A stretch of DNA of 64,000 bases, from contig NZ_LT635470.1 in assembly GCF_900120295.1 (NCBI RefSeq), positions 682,001 through 746,000 of the forward strand, read 5' to 3'. Shown piece after piece: positions 18,003 through 26,797 of the stretch. How positions within the stretch are numbered: position 1 is the first letter of the stretch; every line of letters starts with the position of its first letter. The translations under genes and the position numbers were made by a program. The DNA is from Blautia sp. Marseille-P3201T. Lineage in GTDB: Bacteria > Bacillota > Clostridia > Lachnospirales > Lachnospiraceae. Under the pieces are notes generated by a model that was not told the DNA's origin, ran no database searches, and saw nothing but the letters and a program-made list of their open reading frames with translations.

Positions 18003-18671
18003 TTACACTGTCGCTTCTTTATACAAACGAATAATTTCATCTTTCACTTCAACAATATTCATGTTGGAAGAATCCAGTAAAACAGCGTCTTCTGCCTGTT
18101 TCAGCGGTGAAATATCTCTGTGCATATCTCTGTAATCTCTGTCATTGATATCAGCCTCAATTTCCTCCAACACACAAGGAACACCTTTTTCTTCCAACTC
18201 TTTACATCTTCTCAATGCTCTTGTACGTGCGCTGGCTGTCAAGTAAATCTTTACATCTGCATGAGGCAGTACACAGGTTCCGATATCTCTTCCATCCATA
18301 ACCACATTTTCTTTAGACGCAAGGACTCTTTGAAGCTCCACCAGCTTTTCTCTGATTTTCGGATTAGCAGAACTGACTGATGCCATATTGCCTACTTCTT
18401 CCTGTCTTAAATATTCTGTGACATTTTCTCCATCTAAGATTACCTGCTGTGCACCATTTTCATATACAATAGAAATCTCAGCATTTTCGCAGGCTTCCTC
18501 CATTTTTTCTTTTTCTTCCGGCAAAATTCCTTTTCTAATCAAATATAGTGCCATTGCACGATACATGGCTCCTGTATCTACATATATAAATTCCAGTTCT
18601 TTTGCCACTGCCTTTGCTATAGTACTTTTCCCTGCTCCTGCAGGTCCGTCAATTGCTATGTTTATTGCCAT
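18003..18671 (-). CDS. cmk: cytidylate kinase
   Basis: This kinase phosphorylates CMP and dCMP. It has the P-loop GPAGAGKST at residues 8-16, the YVDTGAMYRAMAL substrate segment, VMDGRDIGT, and the LID-region pattern ending SPLKQAEDAVLLDSS. The 222-residue length fits the short Gram-positive type. It lies 13 bp downstream of the FAD enzyme gene and upstream of ispH in one operon. Confidence 0.97.
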   Translation of the reverse strand: MAINIAIDGPAGAGKSTIAKAVAKELEFIYVDTGAMYRAMALYLIRKGILPEEKEKMEEACENAEISIVYENGAQQVILDGENVTEYLRQEEVGNMASVSSANPKIREKLVELQRVLASKENVVMDGRDIGTCVLPHADVKIYLTASARTRALRRCKELEEKGVPCVLEEIEADINDRDYRDMHRDISPLKQAEDAVLLDSSNMNIVEVKDEIIRLYKEATV

Positions 18672-18684
18672 TATATTTCTCCTT

Positions 18685-19932
18685 TTATTCTTCTATAAAT
18701 TCCGCTGCTGCTCTGGCAGTAGACCAGGCAATCTGCAGATTAAATCCACCTGTAACTGCATCCAGATCAAGAACTTCTCCGATAAAGTACAGTCCCTTTA
18801 CCAGCTTAGACTCCATGGTTTTTGGATTAACTTCCTTCACCTTTACACCGCCTTGAGTAATAATCGCCTCCCGAAACGGACGAAGCTCTACAAGCGTCAA
18901 CGGGAAATGCTTCACAAAATAAATAAAGTCCTGTCGCTCTTTTCTTGTTATTTCATTAACCTTTTTTTCCGGAGCAATGCCGCCCAGTTCCAAAATAATC
19001 GGATACATTTTTGCAGGAAACATACCTGTAATTACATTTTTAAACTGTCGGTTTATTCCTGCTTCAAATTCTCTTAACAGTCTGGCGTCTAATTGTTCTT
19101 CTGTCAACGCAGCTTTTAAATCAATATATCCTTGCAGTTCTTTTTTCTCAAGTTTTTTTCCTATATAAGAACTGGCAGTCAAAACAAGAGGACCGGAAAT
19201 CCCAAAATGAGTAAATAACAACTCACCAAAATCATCGTAAAGAACCTTTTTACCATCTTTTATGGTAAATCGAACATTCTTTAATGCCAGCCCCTGCATC
19301 TGTGTTACATATTCTTCTTTTGTTACAATCGGAACAAGCGCCGGACGCAAATCTGTAACCGTATGTCCTGTTTCCTTTGCAAAAGTATAGCCGTCTCCGG
19401 TAGAGCCTGTTGCCTGATAAGAAAATCCTCCGGTAGCAATAATTACTTTATCTCCGGAAATTTCGGCACCATTTTTAAGACGTATTCCCTTTATTTGTTT
19501 TTCTCCCGCTTCCCCTTCTTCTGTAAGGACTGCCTCCGCTTCACTCTTTAAATGCACTTTTACATCTAATTCTTTCATACGCTTTTCTAAAACACGAATA
19601 ACATCTGAAGAATGATCTGAAACAGGAAAAATTCTTCCTCCTCTTTCTTCCTTTACTGCTAAACCTAAACTTTCAAAAAAAGAAATCACATCTTGATTAC
19701 TATATCCATAAAAAGCGCTGTATAGGAATTTAGAATTTGTCACTACAGACTTAAAGAATGTTTCTTCATCACATGTATTCGTAATATTACAGCGTCCTTT
19801 TCCGGTAATAAACAGCTTTTTTCCAAGCTTCTCATTTTTTTCGAAAAGATGTACCTCCTGGTTTTTTTCGCCCAGAAAAACGGCTGCGGCCATACCGGCT
19901 GCACCGCCGCCAACAATTAGTATCTTTGCCAT
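18685..19932 (-). CDS. HI0933/BaiN-family FAD-dependent oxidoreductase
   Basis: This 415-residue flavoprotein has an N-terminal Rossmann FAD-binding motif (VGGGAAGMAAAVFLGE, residues 6-21), the GKGRCNITNTC signature near residue 46, and a C-terminal GEVLDLDAVTGGFNLQ. The family includes HI0933, YhiN and clostridial BaiN, which has been linked to bile acid reduction; the presence of this gene in the cmk-ispH housekeeping group argues for a general role instead. The substrate is unknown. Confidence 0.9.
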   Translation of the reverse strand: MAKILIVGGGAAGMAAAVFLGEKNQEVHLFEKNEKLGKKLFITGKGRCNITNTCDEETFFKSVVTNSKFLYSAFYGYSNQDVISFFESLGLAVKEERGGRIFPVSDHSSDVIRVLEKRMKELDVKVHLKSEAEAVLTEEGEAGEKQIKGIRLKNGAEISGDKVIIATGGFSYQATGSTGDGYTFAKETGHTVTDLRPALVPIVTKEEYVTQMQGLALKNVRFTIKDGKKVLYDDFGELLFTHFGISGPLVLTASSYIGKKLEKKELQGYIDLKAALTEEQLDARLLREFEAGINRQFKNVITGMFPAKMYPIILELGGIAPEKKVNEITRKERQDFIYFVKHFPLTLVELRPFREAIITQGGVKVKEVNPKTMESKLVKGLYFIGEVLDLDAVTGGFNLQIAWSTARAAAEFIEE

Positions 19933-19950
19933 AAAATGCTCCTTTAATTC

Positions 19951-20874
19951 TCAGTTTTTTGATGCTTTAGGATCTGTCAGCTCAATTTCATGATTATCTG
20001 CCAGATTAATTTCATCGTTATTATACACCTGATACTCATCCCATATTTTCTCCAAAGCCTCTAAAGTCGCCACCACGGTTTTCTGCTTGCGCATACTAAG
20101 AGCTACTACCAAAGCATTGACCACACTAAGAGGCGCTACAAGAGAGTCTACAATAGATGCCATGTCACTTCTGGCAATTAAATTACAAGAAGAATATAAA
20201 TTCATAGGAGAGTGAATACTGTCCGTCAATGTAATTACCTTGGCATTTCGATTATTGGCAAATTCCAGGGCTTTTAAAGTACGCATAGAATATCGAGGAA
20301 AACTAATTCCAATAATTACATCTTCCTCCCCAATTCGAATCATCTGTTCAAAAATTTCACTGGCACTATTGGTATTTAAAAGTCTCACTCCATCAAATAT
20401 CAGATTTAGATAAAAAGCAAGAAATTCAGCCAGAGGAGCACAGCTTCTAATTCCTACAACGTATATATTTCTCGCATTTAAAATTGTTTCTACTGCAAGA
20501 CTGAATGCTTCATGATCCACTGCTTCTAAAGTCATTTTTATTTTATCTATATCTGAATGCAGTACTGTATCTAAAATTTCTGATTGCGGAACTTTTCCAT
20601 AAGTCACTTCCATGCGCTGAATAGAATTCAGTTTGTTTCTCACAAGCTCCTCCAGTTCTCTCTGAAATTCAGGATATCCTTTGTACCCCAGATGCGTTGC
20701 AAAACGCACAACTGTAGACTCGCTGACACCCACAGTTTCTCCCAGTTTTGCTGCAGTTAAAAAAGCTGCTTTATCATAATTTTCTTTTATATATGCCGCC
20801 AGCTTTTTCTGACCTTTACTAAAATTTTGATACTGCACATTTATTTTACTAAGCAGGTGCTCTGTATTGCTCAT
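19951..20874 (-). CDS. MurR/RpiR-family transcriptional regulator
   Basis: An N-terminal RpiR helix-turn-helix (residues 1-75, with LGETVGVSESTVVRFATHLG) is followed by a SIS sugar-phosphate-binding domain (residues 125-250, with VVGIRSC and IGISFPRYS). Such regulators sense phosphosugars and control sugar or cell-wall recycling genes. The start at 20874 follows GGGGAAGG. It is divergent from a small + strand gene, whose promoter it may regulate, and upstream of the FAD enzyme gene by 18 bp. A short Glu/Asn-rich tail follows the SIS domain. Confidence 0.9.
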   Translation of the reverse strand: MSNTEHLLSKINVQYQNFSKGQKKLAAYIKENYDKAAFLTAAKLGETVGVSESTVVRFATHLGYKGYPEFQRELEELVRNKLNSIQRMEVTYGKVPQSEILDTVLHSDIDKIKMTLEAVDHEAFSLAVETILNARNIYVVGIRSCAPLAEFLAFYLNLIFDGVRLLNTNSASEIFEQMIRIGEEDVIIGISFPRYSMRTLKALEFANNRNAKVITLTDSIHSPMNLYSSCNLIARSDMASIVDSLVAPLSVVNALVVALSMRKQKTVVATLEALEKIWDEYQVYNNDEINLADNHEIELTDPKASKN

Positions 20875-20958
20875 GAACCTTCCCCTCTTTACTTTTTCTT
20901 TCATACTCTTTCTATGATAGCACAGAAATAAAAAAGTTTCAGCAAAAACTTTGCTCCG

Positions 20959-20987
20959 TTGACTTTTTCCATGAACTTTCCTATACT
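20959..20987 (+). promoter_or_regulatory. near-consensus promoter for the 81-residue gene
   Basis: TTGACT and TATACT are separated by 17 bp, 38 bp before the start codon. This is one of the best promoters in the window. Confidence 0.75.
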
Positions 20988-21025
20988 ATTTTATAAATAA
21001 TCACACACCAAAGAGGAGGCATCTT

Positions 21026-21271
21026 ATGAACCCATTAAAACTCATGGAGCTTCACCGTTTTAAACAAGCTTTTGAAAAAAATCATCCCCGTTTTTTCCCG
21101 TTTCTGAAGGCCGTGTCGCAAGAGGCTCTGCAAGAAAATACAATCGTAGATATACAGGTTACTGTTCCATCAGGAAACACCTATAAAACTAATCTAAAGC
21201 TTACCGCTGATGATATTGAAATGTTAAAAGAAATAAAAAGAAAAGCTCAGACACCCCATAAAGGGCGCTGA
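21026..21271 (+). CDS. small conserved-looking protein of unknown function
   Basis: This 81-residue, mildly basic, soluble protein is not one I recognise. An N-terminal helix (LMELHRFKQAFEKNHPRFFPFLKAV) is followed by a predicted beta hairpin around IVDIQVTVPSGNTYKT and a C-terminal helix (split for reading: the first helix spans residues 5-30). Evidence that it is real: an AGAGGAGG site seven bases before ATG, a near-consensus promoter, and a strong terminator that overlaps its end. Bases 21111-21133 resemble the arm of the hairpin family seen at 62-112. It is divergent from the RpiR-type regulator. Confidence 0.75.
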   Translation: MNPLKLMELHRFKQAFEKNHPRFFPFLKAVSQEALQENTIVDIQVTVPSGNTYKTNLKLTADDIEMLKEIKRKAQTPHKGR

Positions 21272-21288
21272 GCCTTTCTTTTTGTTTT
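21245..21288. terminator. terminator shared by the 81-residue gene and oadA
   Basis: Arms GCTCAG and CTGAGC with an inner CCCC/GGG pairing are followed by CTTTCTTTTTG on the + strand and TTTTCTTTTTATTTC on the minus strand, so it can act for both converging transcripts. Confidence 0.85.
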
Positions 21289-21293
21289 ATACC

Positions 21294-22706
21294 TTATACC
21301 GGATATGCTCCGTTTTCTGTATCAGCTTCCTTTGGATCTACCTTAGTCTGCTGTGCTTCTCTGTATTTGAAGAAATCCGTTGCTACCTGTGGGAACAATG
21401 CATAAGATAATACATCTTCTTCCTGTTCAGACCACTGTGCCATTTCTCCTCTTAATGTATCAAGTTCCGGATCCAGTAAGTCAGCCGGACGGCATGTAAT
21501 TACTTCTGTGTCACCGATACATTTCTTCTGTACTTCTTTATCAAACGGTTTTACAGTTGCACCGTATTTTCCGCTTAATACGTCTTTTGTTTCTTTTGTA
21601 ACCATTTTGTAACGTTCACCCATGATTACGTTAAATACAGCCTGTGTACCAACAATCTGAGAGGATGGTGTTACAAGTGGTGGTTCACCAAGGTCTTTAC
21701 GTACTCTTGGCACTTCTTCCAGAACATCATAGAATTTATCTTCTGCATGCTGTTCTTTTAACTGAGATGTTAAGTTGGATAACATACCACCAGGTACCTG
21801 GTACAGTAATGTTTTGATGTTTACACCTAAGTTCTTTGGATTTAACAGACCGCTGTCTAAAGCTTCGTCACGGATTGGACGGAAGTAATCAGCGATTTCA
21901 GCCAGTAACTGCTGGTCAAAGCCTGTATCATAAGGTGTTCCCTTAAATGTTTCCACCATAACTTCTGTTGCCGGCTGAGATGTTCCCAGTGCAAATGGTG
22001 ACATTGCTGTATCGATAACATCTACACCTGCTTCTACTGCTTTTAAGTAAGTCATGGAAGCAACACCGGAAGTATAGTGTGTATGAAGCTGAATTGGAAT
22101 ATCAACTGCTTCTTTTAATGCTGTTACAAGCTCTGTTGCTTTGTATGGAAGCAATAAGCCAGCCATATCTTTGATACAGATAGAATTTGCACCCATATCT
22201 TCAACTTTTTTCGCCATATCTACCCAGTAATCTAATGTATAGGCATCACCTAATGTATAGGATAATGCAACCTGAGCATGACCTTTTTCCTTGTTTGCAG
22301 CTTTAACTGCTGTCTGTAAGTTACGAAGGTCGTTTAAGCAGTCGAAAATACGAATAATATCAATACCGTTTGCAATAGATTTCTGAACGAAATATTCTAC
22401 TACGTCGTCTGCATAAGGACGATATCCTAAGATATTCTGTCCACGGAATAACATCTGTAATTTTGTATTTTTAAATCCATCACGGAATTTACGAAGTCTT
22501 TCCCATGGGTCTTCTTTTAAGAAACGCAGGGAAGCATCAAAGGTAGCACCACCCCAACATTCTACGGAATGATATCCTACTTTATCCAGTTTTTCTACAA
22601 TAGGAAGCATCTGCTCTGTTGTCATTCTGGTAGCAATCAGAGACTGATGAGCATCACGCAGAATTGTTTCAGTAATTTTAATTGGTTTTTTCACTACTTC
22701 TGCCAT
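21294..22706 (-). CDS. oadA: oxaloacetate decarboxylase alpha / pyruvate carboxyltransferase (5S-type) subunit
   Basis: This protein (470 residues) has the TIM-barrel carboxyltransferase that moves CO2 between oxaloacetate/pyruvate and carboxybiotin. It shows TILRDAHQSLIATRM at residues 14-28, the metal-site pattern with LHTHYTSG, and the tunnel region MLSNLTSQL. The usual C-terminal biotin domain is missing because the biotin carrier is a separate gene (23957-24328). The start at 22706 follows GGAGGAAAAAAAG. It is the last gene of the five-gene decarboxylase operon. Confidence 0.92.
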   Translation of the reverse strand: MAEVVKKPIKITETILRDAHQSLIATRMTTEQMLPIVEKLDKVGYHSVECWGGATFDASLRFLKEDPWERLRKFRDGFKNTKLQMLFRGQNILGYRPYADDVVEYFVQKSIANGIDIIRIFDCLNDLRNLQTAVKAANKEKGHAQVALSYTLGDAYTLDYWVDMAKKVEDMGANSICIKDMAGLLLPYKATELVTALKEAVDIPIQLHTHYTSGVASMTYLKAVEAGVDVIDTAMSPFALGTSQPATEVMVETFKGTPYDTGFDQQLLAEIADYFRPIRDEALDSGLLNPKNLGVNIKTLLYQVPGGMLSNLTSQLKEQHAEDKFYDVLEEVPRVRKDLGEPPLVTPSSQIVGTQAVFNVIMGERYKMVTKETKDVLSGKYGATVKPFDKEVQKKCIGDTEVITCRPADLLDPELDTLRGEMAQWSEQEEDVLSYALFPQVATDFFKYREAQQTKVDPKEADTENGAYPV

Positions 22707-22736
22707 CTTTTTTTCCTCCATTTTATTCATCTTGGA

Positions 22737-23885
22737 TTAAACTCCAAAAATCGCCATAAAAGTACCTGCCGCTACGGCTGTACCGATAACACCTGCAACG
22801 TTTGGTCCCATAGCGTGCATCAACAGGAAGTTTGTCGGGTCTGCTTCTGCACCGACCTTCTGTGAAACACGGGCTGCCATTGGAACAGCGGAAACACCTG
22901 CGGAACCAATCAGAGGGTTAATCTTGCCATGAGTAAGCTTACACATAAGTTTACCGAACAATACACCTCCGGCTGTACCGAATATGAAAGCGATAAGACC
23001 TAATAATACGATTTTAAGCGTATCTAATTTCAGGAATGCTTCTGCACTTGTAGATGCACCTACGGATGTACCAAGTAAGATAACTACAATGTACATTAAA
23101 GCATTGGATGCTGTTTCTGTTAACTGTTTTACAACACCTGACTCTCTGAACAGGTTACCCAGCATTAACATACCAACCAGCGGAGCTGTTGTTGGCAGAA
23201 TTAAACATACAACAACGGTGATGATGATTGGGAACAGGATTTTTTCCAGTTTGGATACCGGACGAAGCTGTTCCATTTTAATCTTTCTTTCTTCCTCTGT
23301 TGTAAAGAGTTTCATAATCGGAGGCTGGATAATCGGTACTAAGGACATATAAGAATATGCCGCTACCGCAATAGCTCCCATCAAGCCCGTCTGTCCCAGC
23401 TTACCTGCAAGGAAGATAGATGTCGGACCATCCGCACCACCGATAATGGAGATTGCTGCTGCTGCTTTTCCGTTAAATCCTAACAGGATTGCAAGGAAAT
23501 ATGCAACATAAATTCCAAGCTGTGCTGCCGCACCTAACAAAAAGCTCTTTGGATTTGCAATCAACGGACCGAAGTCTGTCATAGCACCTACTCCAAGGAA
23601 AATCAGAGATGGAAGAACGCTCCATTCATCCAAAATATAGAAAATATGAAGGAGTCCTGCTACTCCGTTTGATGTTTCTTCTGCGCTGGCCATAATATCA
23701 GGATAGATATTTACCAAAAGCATACCAAATGCAATGGGAACCAGCAAAAGCGGTTCAAATCCTTTTTTAATGGCAAGATACAAAAAGATAAATGCCACTA
23801 AAATCATAATCAGGTTTCCCACTGTCAGATTCATAAAGGCTGTCTGTCCAATCAGGTTTGACACTGTATCTGCAATGTTAGACAT
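22737..23885 (-). CDS. Na+-translocating decarboxylase beta subunit
   Basis: The 382-residue, nine-plus-helix membrane subunit (OadB/GcdB/MmdB family) decarboxylates carboxybiotin and pumps Na+ outward. Conserved segments are [15 protein letters not shown] and [16 protein letters not shown] near residues 97 and 150, which hold the Na+-linked Asp, and [14 protein letters not shown] with [18 protein letters not shown]-like sequence near the end. GGGAGG precedes the ATG at 23885. It lies 30 bp before oadA. Confidence 0.95.
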   Translation of the reverse strand: MSNIADTVSNLIGQTAFMNLTVGNLIMILVAFIFLYLAIKKGFEPLLLVPIAFGMLLVNIYPDIMASAEETSNGVAGLLHIFYILDEWSVLPSLIFLGVGAMTDFGPLIANPKSFLLGAAAQLGIYVAYFLAILLGFNGKAAAAISIIGGADGPTSIFLAGKLGQTGLMGAIAVAAYSYMSLVPIIQPPIMKLFTTEEERKIKMEQLRPVSKLEKILFPIIITVVVCLILPTTAPLVGMLMLGNLFRESGVVKQLTETASNALMYIVVILLGTSVGASTSAEAFLKLDTLKIVLLGLIAFIFGTAGGVLFGKLMCKLTHGKINPLIGSAGVSAVPMAARVSQKVGAEADPTNFLLMHAMGPNVAGVIGTAVAAGTFMAIFGV

Positions 23886-23956
23886 TTTTTTACCTCCCAT
23901 TTATTTATATTACACAGGAATTTTCCTGTCTTGGGAATTTACACTGTATGCAAATT

Positions 23957-24328
23957 CTAATTCATAGATGCCAGAACAGCGCCGTTATCTACGGAGTCAC
24001 CTACTGCAACATTAATGCTTGCTACAGTTCCGTCCTGAGGTGCAACAACTGGGATTTCCATTTTCATAGCTTCCAGAATTACAATTGCATCGCCGGCTTT
24101 TAAAGCCTGTCCTACATTTGCTTCAATTTTGCAAACTTTTCCCGGTACAGAAGCTTTTACTTCAACAGCACCTGCTGCAGAAGCTGCTGCCGGTTTTGCT
24201 GCTGGTGCAGCTTTTGGAGCTGTCTTCGGAGCTGCTTTTGGAGCAGCAGCCGGTGCACCATTTCCAGCTGTTTCTTCAACTGTTACATCGTATGCAACGC
24301 CATTTACTGTAATTGTATAAGATTTCAT
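23957..24328 (-). CDS. biotin carboxyl carrier protein of the decarboxylase
   Basis: The 123-residue protein has a small N-terminal beta domain, an Ala/Pro/Lys-rich flexible linker (about residues 24-53), and a biotinyl domain with the biotinylation site E-A-M-K-M-E, where the Lys near residue 90 carries biotin. It matches GcdC/MmdC. It carries CO2 between the carboxyltransferases and the membrane beta subunit. The linker repeats explain the antisense frames seen here. Confidence 0.95.
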   Translation of the reverse strand: MKSYTITVNGVAYDVTVEETAGNGAPAAAPKAAPKTAPKAAPAAKPAAASAAGAVEVKASVPGKVCKIEANVGQALKAGDAIVILEAMKMEIPVVAPQDGTVASINVAVGDSVDNGAVLASMN

Positions 24329-24353
24329 ATTCTTTTCCTCCTACGAGCTTAGC

Positions 24354-25112
24354 CTATCGCCAATTTCTTTTATTTGATTTTCTGATAGAACGTACTACAA
24401 ACGCATCTGTTGAAGTATTTTCAGATGCTGCAATTGCTGCTGCAATAACTGCTACTAATGTCTGATCATCTGTCAGATCTTCTTCTACAGTTTCTTCTGC
24501 AGCCGGCTGTACAGGTGTTGGAGCCGGTACTGGTTCTGCCTCTTTCTTTTTGCCAAATCCTTCTACAAATTTTGGAATGTATTTCATCAAAGAAATAACA
24601 AAACTCAAGAACACAAGCATTACAAATACAATAACAAGACCGATTACCGTATTTATTCCTGCTTCCTGCATTTTCTCTGCCATTGAATAGTCAGCACTAA
24701 AACCTACGGATTTTCCTGCAAGTTTGATGTCGTAAACAACCTGTACATCTGCGTCTCTTTTTTCAAAATCGCATTCCAGAGTTACAACATAGTTGCTTCC
24801 ATCTTTCTTAATAACATCTTTCGGTGCTGCTTCCTTGTAGTCAATAAAGCTTCCTAATTCTTCATAAGAGTCAATCCATGAAGTAAAGGCACTCTTAGAA
24901 AAATCATCAATGTTTGGATTTTCTTCTAAAACCTGCTCCAGTTCATCCGGATTACTCTGTGTCAGTGTCTGAATAACGTTTACACTGCTGTCGTAAAGAT
25001 TTTGAGCTACTTTTTCATTGAGCTCATCTTTTGAGGAACCGCAGGCAGTTAAAGATGCTGCCAGAATTCCCACTGAAACTAAACTACCTATTTTTTTCCA
25101 TGTCTGCTTCAT
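24354..25112 (-). CDS. OadG-like lipoprotein/membrane subunit
   Basis: This 252-residue protein has a lipoprotein signal peptide (ILAASLTACGSS, lipobox cysteine near residue 24), an extracytoplasmic domain of about 110 residues, a single membrane helix (about residues 152-175, VIGLVIVFVMLVFLSF) typical of OAD gamma, then a Pro/Glu-rich linker and a basic helix DDQTLVAVIAAAIAASE. The gamma subunit anchors and assembles the Na+ decarboxylase. The extracytoplasmic DUF-like domain is an addition compared with the short classical OadG. Confidence 0.85.
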   Translation of the reverse strand: MKQTWKKIGSLVSVGILAASLTACGSSKDELNEKVAQNLYDSSVNVIQTLTQSNPDELEQVLEENPNIDDFSKSAFTSWIDSYEELGSFIDYKEAAPKDVIKKDGSNYVVTLECDFEKRDADVQVVYDIKLAGKSVGFSADYSMAEKMQEAGINTVIGLVIVFVMLVFLSFVISLMKYIPKFVEGFGKKKEAEPVPAPTPVQPAAEETVEEDLTDDQTLVAVIAAAIAASENTSTDAFVVRSIRKSNKRNWR

Positions 25113-25127
25113 ATTAATTCACCTCGC

Positions 25128-26564
25128 TTAAACCGTGCCATGTTTTTTGCTAGGACGATTTTCTCTCTTTGTGAATAACATTTCAAAAGCACCAATCACA
25201 TATTTTCTTGTATCTTCTGCCTGAATAATTGTGTCTACATATCCTCTCTTAGCTGCGGAAAGTGCGCTGGACTGTAACATTGCATATTCTGCTGCTTTTT
25301 CATTAATTGTAGCAGCATCTGCATCTGCATACATAATCTTTGCAGCCAGTTTCGCATCCATCATACCAATCTGTGCATTTGGCCATGCAAATACCATATC
25401 TGCACCGGTAGATTTGCTGTTCATTGTAAGGTAAGCACTTCCAAAAGCTTCTCCTACAATTACATTTACTTTTGGAACTGTTGCACTGATATAAGCATTT
25501 GTAAGTTCTGCTGCACTTCTTGCCATATTTGATTCAGAACATTTTGTAGCTTTATAACCTTTTACATTTGTTAAAGTTAAAACAGGAATGTCAAAAGCAT
25601 CACAGAATTTTACAAATTCAGCAGCTTTTTTGCATCCTCTTGCTGATAAAACTTTATCAAAAGTTTCTGTTTTTTCGCCTTCTTCATTGTAAAGCTCACT
25701 TCTGTTTGCAACACATCCTACAGTTGCTCCGTTTAAACGAATAAATCCTGTAACCATGTCTTTTGCGTATTCAGCTTTTACTTCAAAGAATTCCTGATTA
25801 TCTGCAATCTGAGAAAGTGCAATAGAAGTATCTCCTGCACAGTTTTCCAGCTCAGGACAAACACGATTTAAATCATCTGTACATTCAATGTAAGAAGAAT
25901 TGTCTTCGAAGTTAGATGGCAGCATAGAAACTAATTCTCTCATCTGAGCCAGAATATCATCTTCGCTTCCCATCACATCTACAAGACCTGCATGTTCACT
26001 CTGATATGCCGCACTGGAAGTATCGCATTTGGAAATCTCATTTCCTTCCAAAGCATTTGGAGCATTTACAAAGAGTCTTCCTTTGTTTGCTTCCATGAAT
26101 GTAAAATCTGTCAGAGCAGGAACAACTGCCAGTCCACCGCCACATGTACCAAAGATACCTGTAATCTGTGGAATTACTCCAGATGCCATAACCTGTTTTG
26201 TGTAAATTTCACCAAAGGCATTTAATGCATCTGTTGCTTCCTGCAGTCTTAAACCTGCACAATCAAGCAGTCCGATAATCGGTGCGCCTGTTTTCATTGC
26301 CAAGTCATACAGATTTGTGATTTTTTTCGCATGCATTTCGCCGATAGAACCGTTTAACACGGAAACATCCTGGCTGTAAACATATACCAGGCTGCCGTCA
26401 ATCACACCATATCCGGTGATAACACCATCTGCCGGTGTTTCTTTTTCAGATAAGTTGAAATCTGTGTTTCTGGCTGTTACATAGCCGCCAATTTCAACAA
26501 AACTGTTCTCATCAAGCAAAGAAGCAATTCTTTTACCTGCTAAGGTTTGTGCTGTACTACTCAT
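25128..26564 (-). CDS. acyl-CoA carboxyltransferase (MmdA/12S-type) subunit
   Basis: The 478-residue protein has the two crotonase-like halves of the biotin-dependent carboxyltransferase family (propionyl-CoA carboxylase beta, methylmalonyl-CoA decarboxylase alpha). Oxyanion-hole-like regions are seen at GTCGGGLAVVPALTDF and GEAFGSAYLTM. At 478 residues it is shorter than the usual 510-520 residues. It opens the operon whose later genes encode the OadG-like protein, biotin carrier, Na+ pump subunit and OadA. The natural acyl-CoA substrate is not determined by sequence; methylmalonyl-CoA or malonyl-CoA are likely. Confidence 0.88.
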   Translation of the reverse strand: MSSTAQTLAGKRIASLLDENSFVEIGGYVTARNTDFNLSEKETPADGVITGYGVIDGSLVYVYSQDVSVLNGSIGEMHAKKITNLYDLAMKTGAPIIGLLDCAGLRLQEATDALNAFGEIYTKQVMASGVIPQITGIFGTCGGGLAVVPALTDFTFMEANKGRLFVNAPNALEGNEISKCDTSSAAYQSEHAGLVDVMGSEDDILAQMRELVSMLPSNFEDNSSYIECTDDLNRVCPELENCAGDTSIALSQIADNQEFFEVKAEYAKDMVTGFIRLNGATVGCVANRSELYNEEGEKTETFDKVLSARGCKKAAEFVKFCDAFDIPVLTLTNVKGYKATKCSESNMARSAAELTNAYISATVPKVNVIVGEAFGSAYLTMNSKSTGADMVFAWPNAQIGMMDAKLAAKIMYADADAATINEKAAEYAMLQSSALSAAKRGYVDTIIQAEDTRKYVIGAFEMLFTKRENRPSKKHGTV

Positions 26565-26616
26565 TAATCAGCCCTCCATTTAATTTTTATTTTAACAGCA
26601 AAAATCCATTGCAAAA

Positions 26617-26725
26617 TCAATAAATTTCATGCTGTTCACCGGGATTTCTGCACTGCTTTTGTGAGTTTTTTCCGGTTTTTTGCAGAAATCACCTTGTGTT
26701 CACTGCATCGCAATAGATTGTTAAA
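26617..26725 (-). promoter_or_regulatory. structured leader of the decarboxylase operon
   Basis: Between the promoter and the carboxyltransferase start lies a leader of about 180 nt. On the minus strand it holds a perfect inverted repeat GATTTCTGC/GCAGAAATC separated by about 30 nt, a third half copy GCAGAAAT upstream, and two direct copies of GTGAACA flanking the repeat. I do not recognise a known riboswitch. It may be a regulator binding region or a regulatory RNA. Confidence 0.4.
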
Positions 26726-26745
26726 ACCAATTTCTGCCGATTTTA

Positions 26746-26774
26746 ATTGTACCTTGTTTCACATTTTTTTTCAA
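26746..26774 (-). promoter_or_regulatory. promoter of the decarboxylase operon
   Basis: TTGAAA and TACAAT are separated by 17 bp on the minus strand, about 180 bp before the first start codon. Confidence 0.65.
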
Positions 26775-26797
26775 TACTTTTTGACAAACTTTTAACC

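Noticed and set aside
24085-24320. Leu/Ala-rich + strand frames opposite the biotin carrier gene
   Set aside because: They are produced by the repetitive Ala/Pro/Lys linker codons read backwards.
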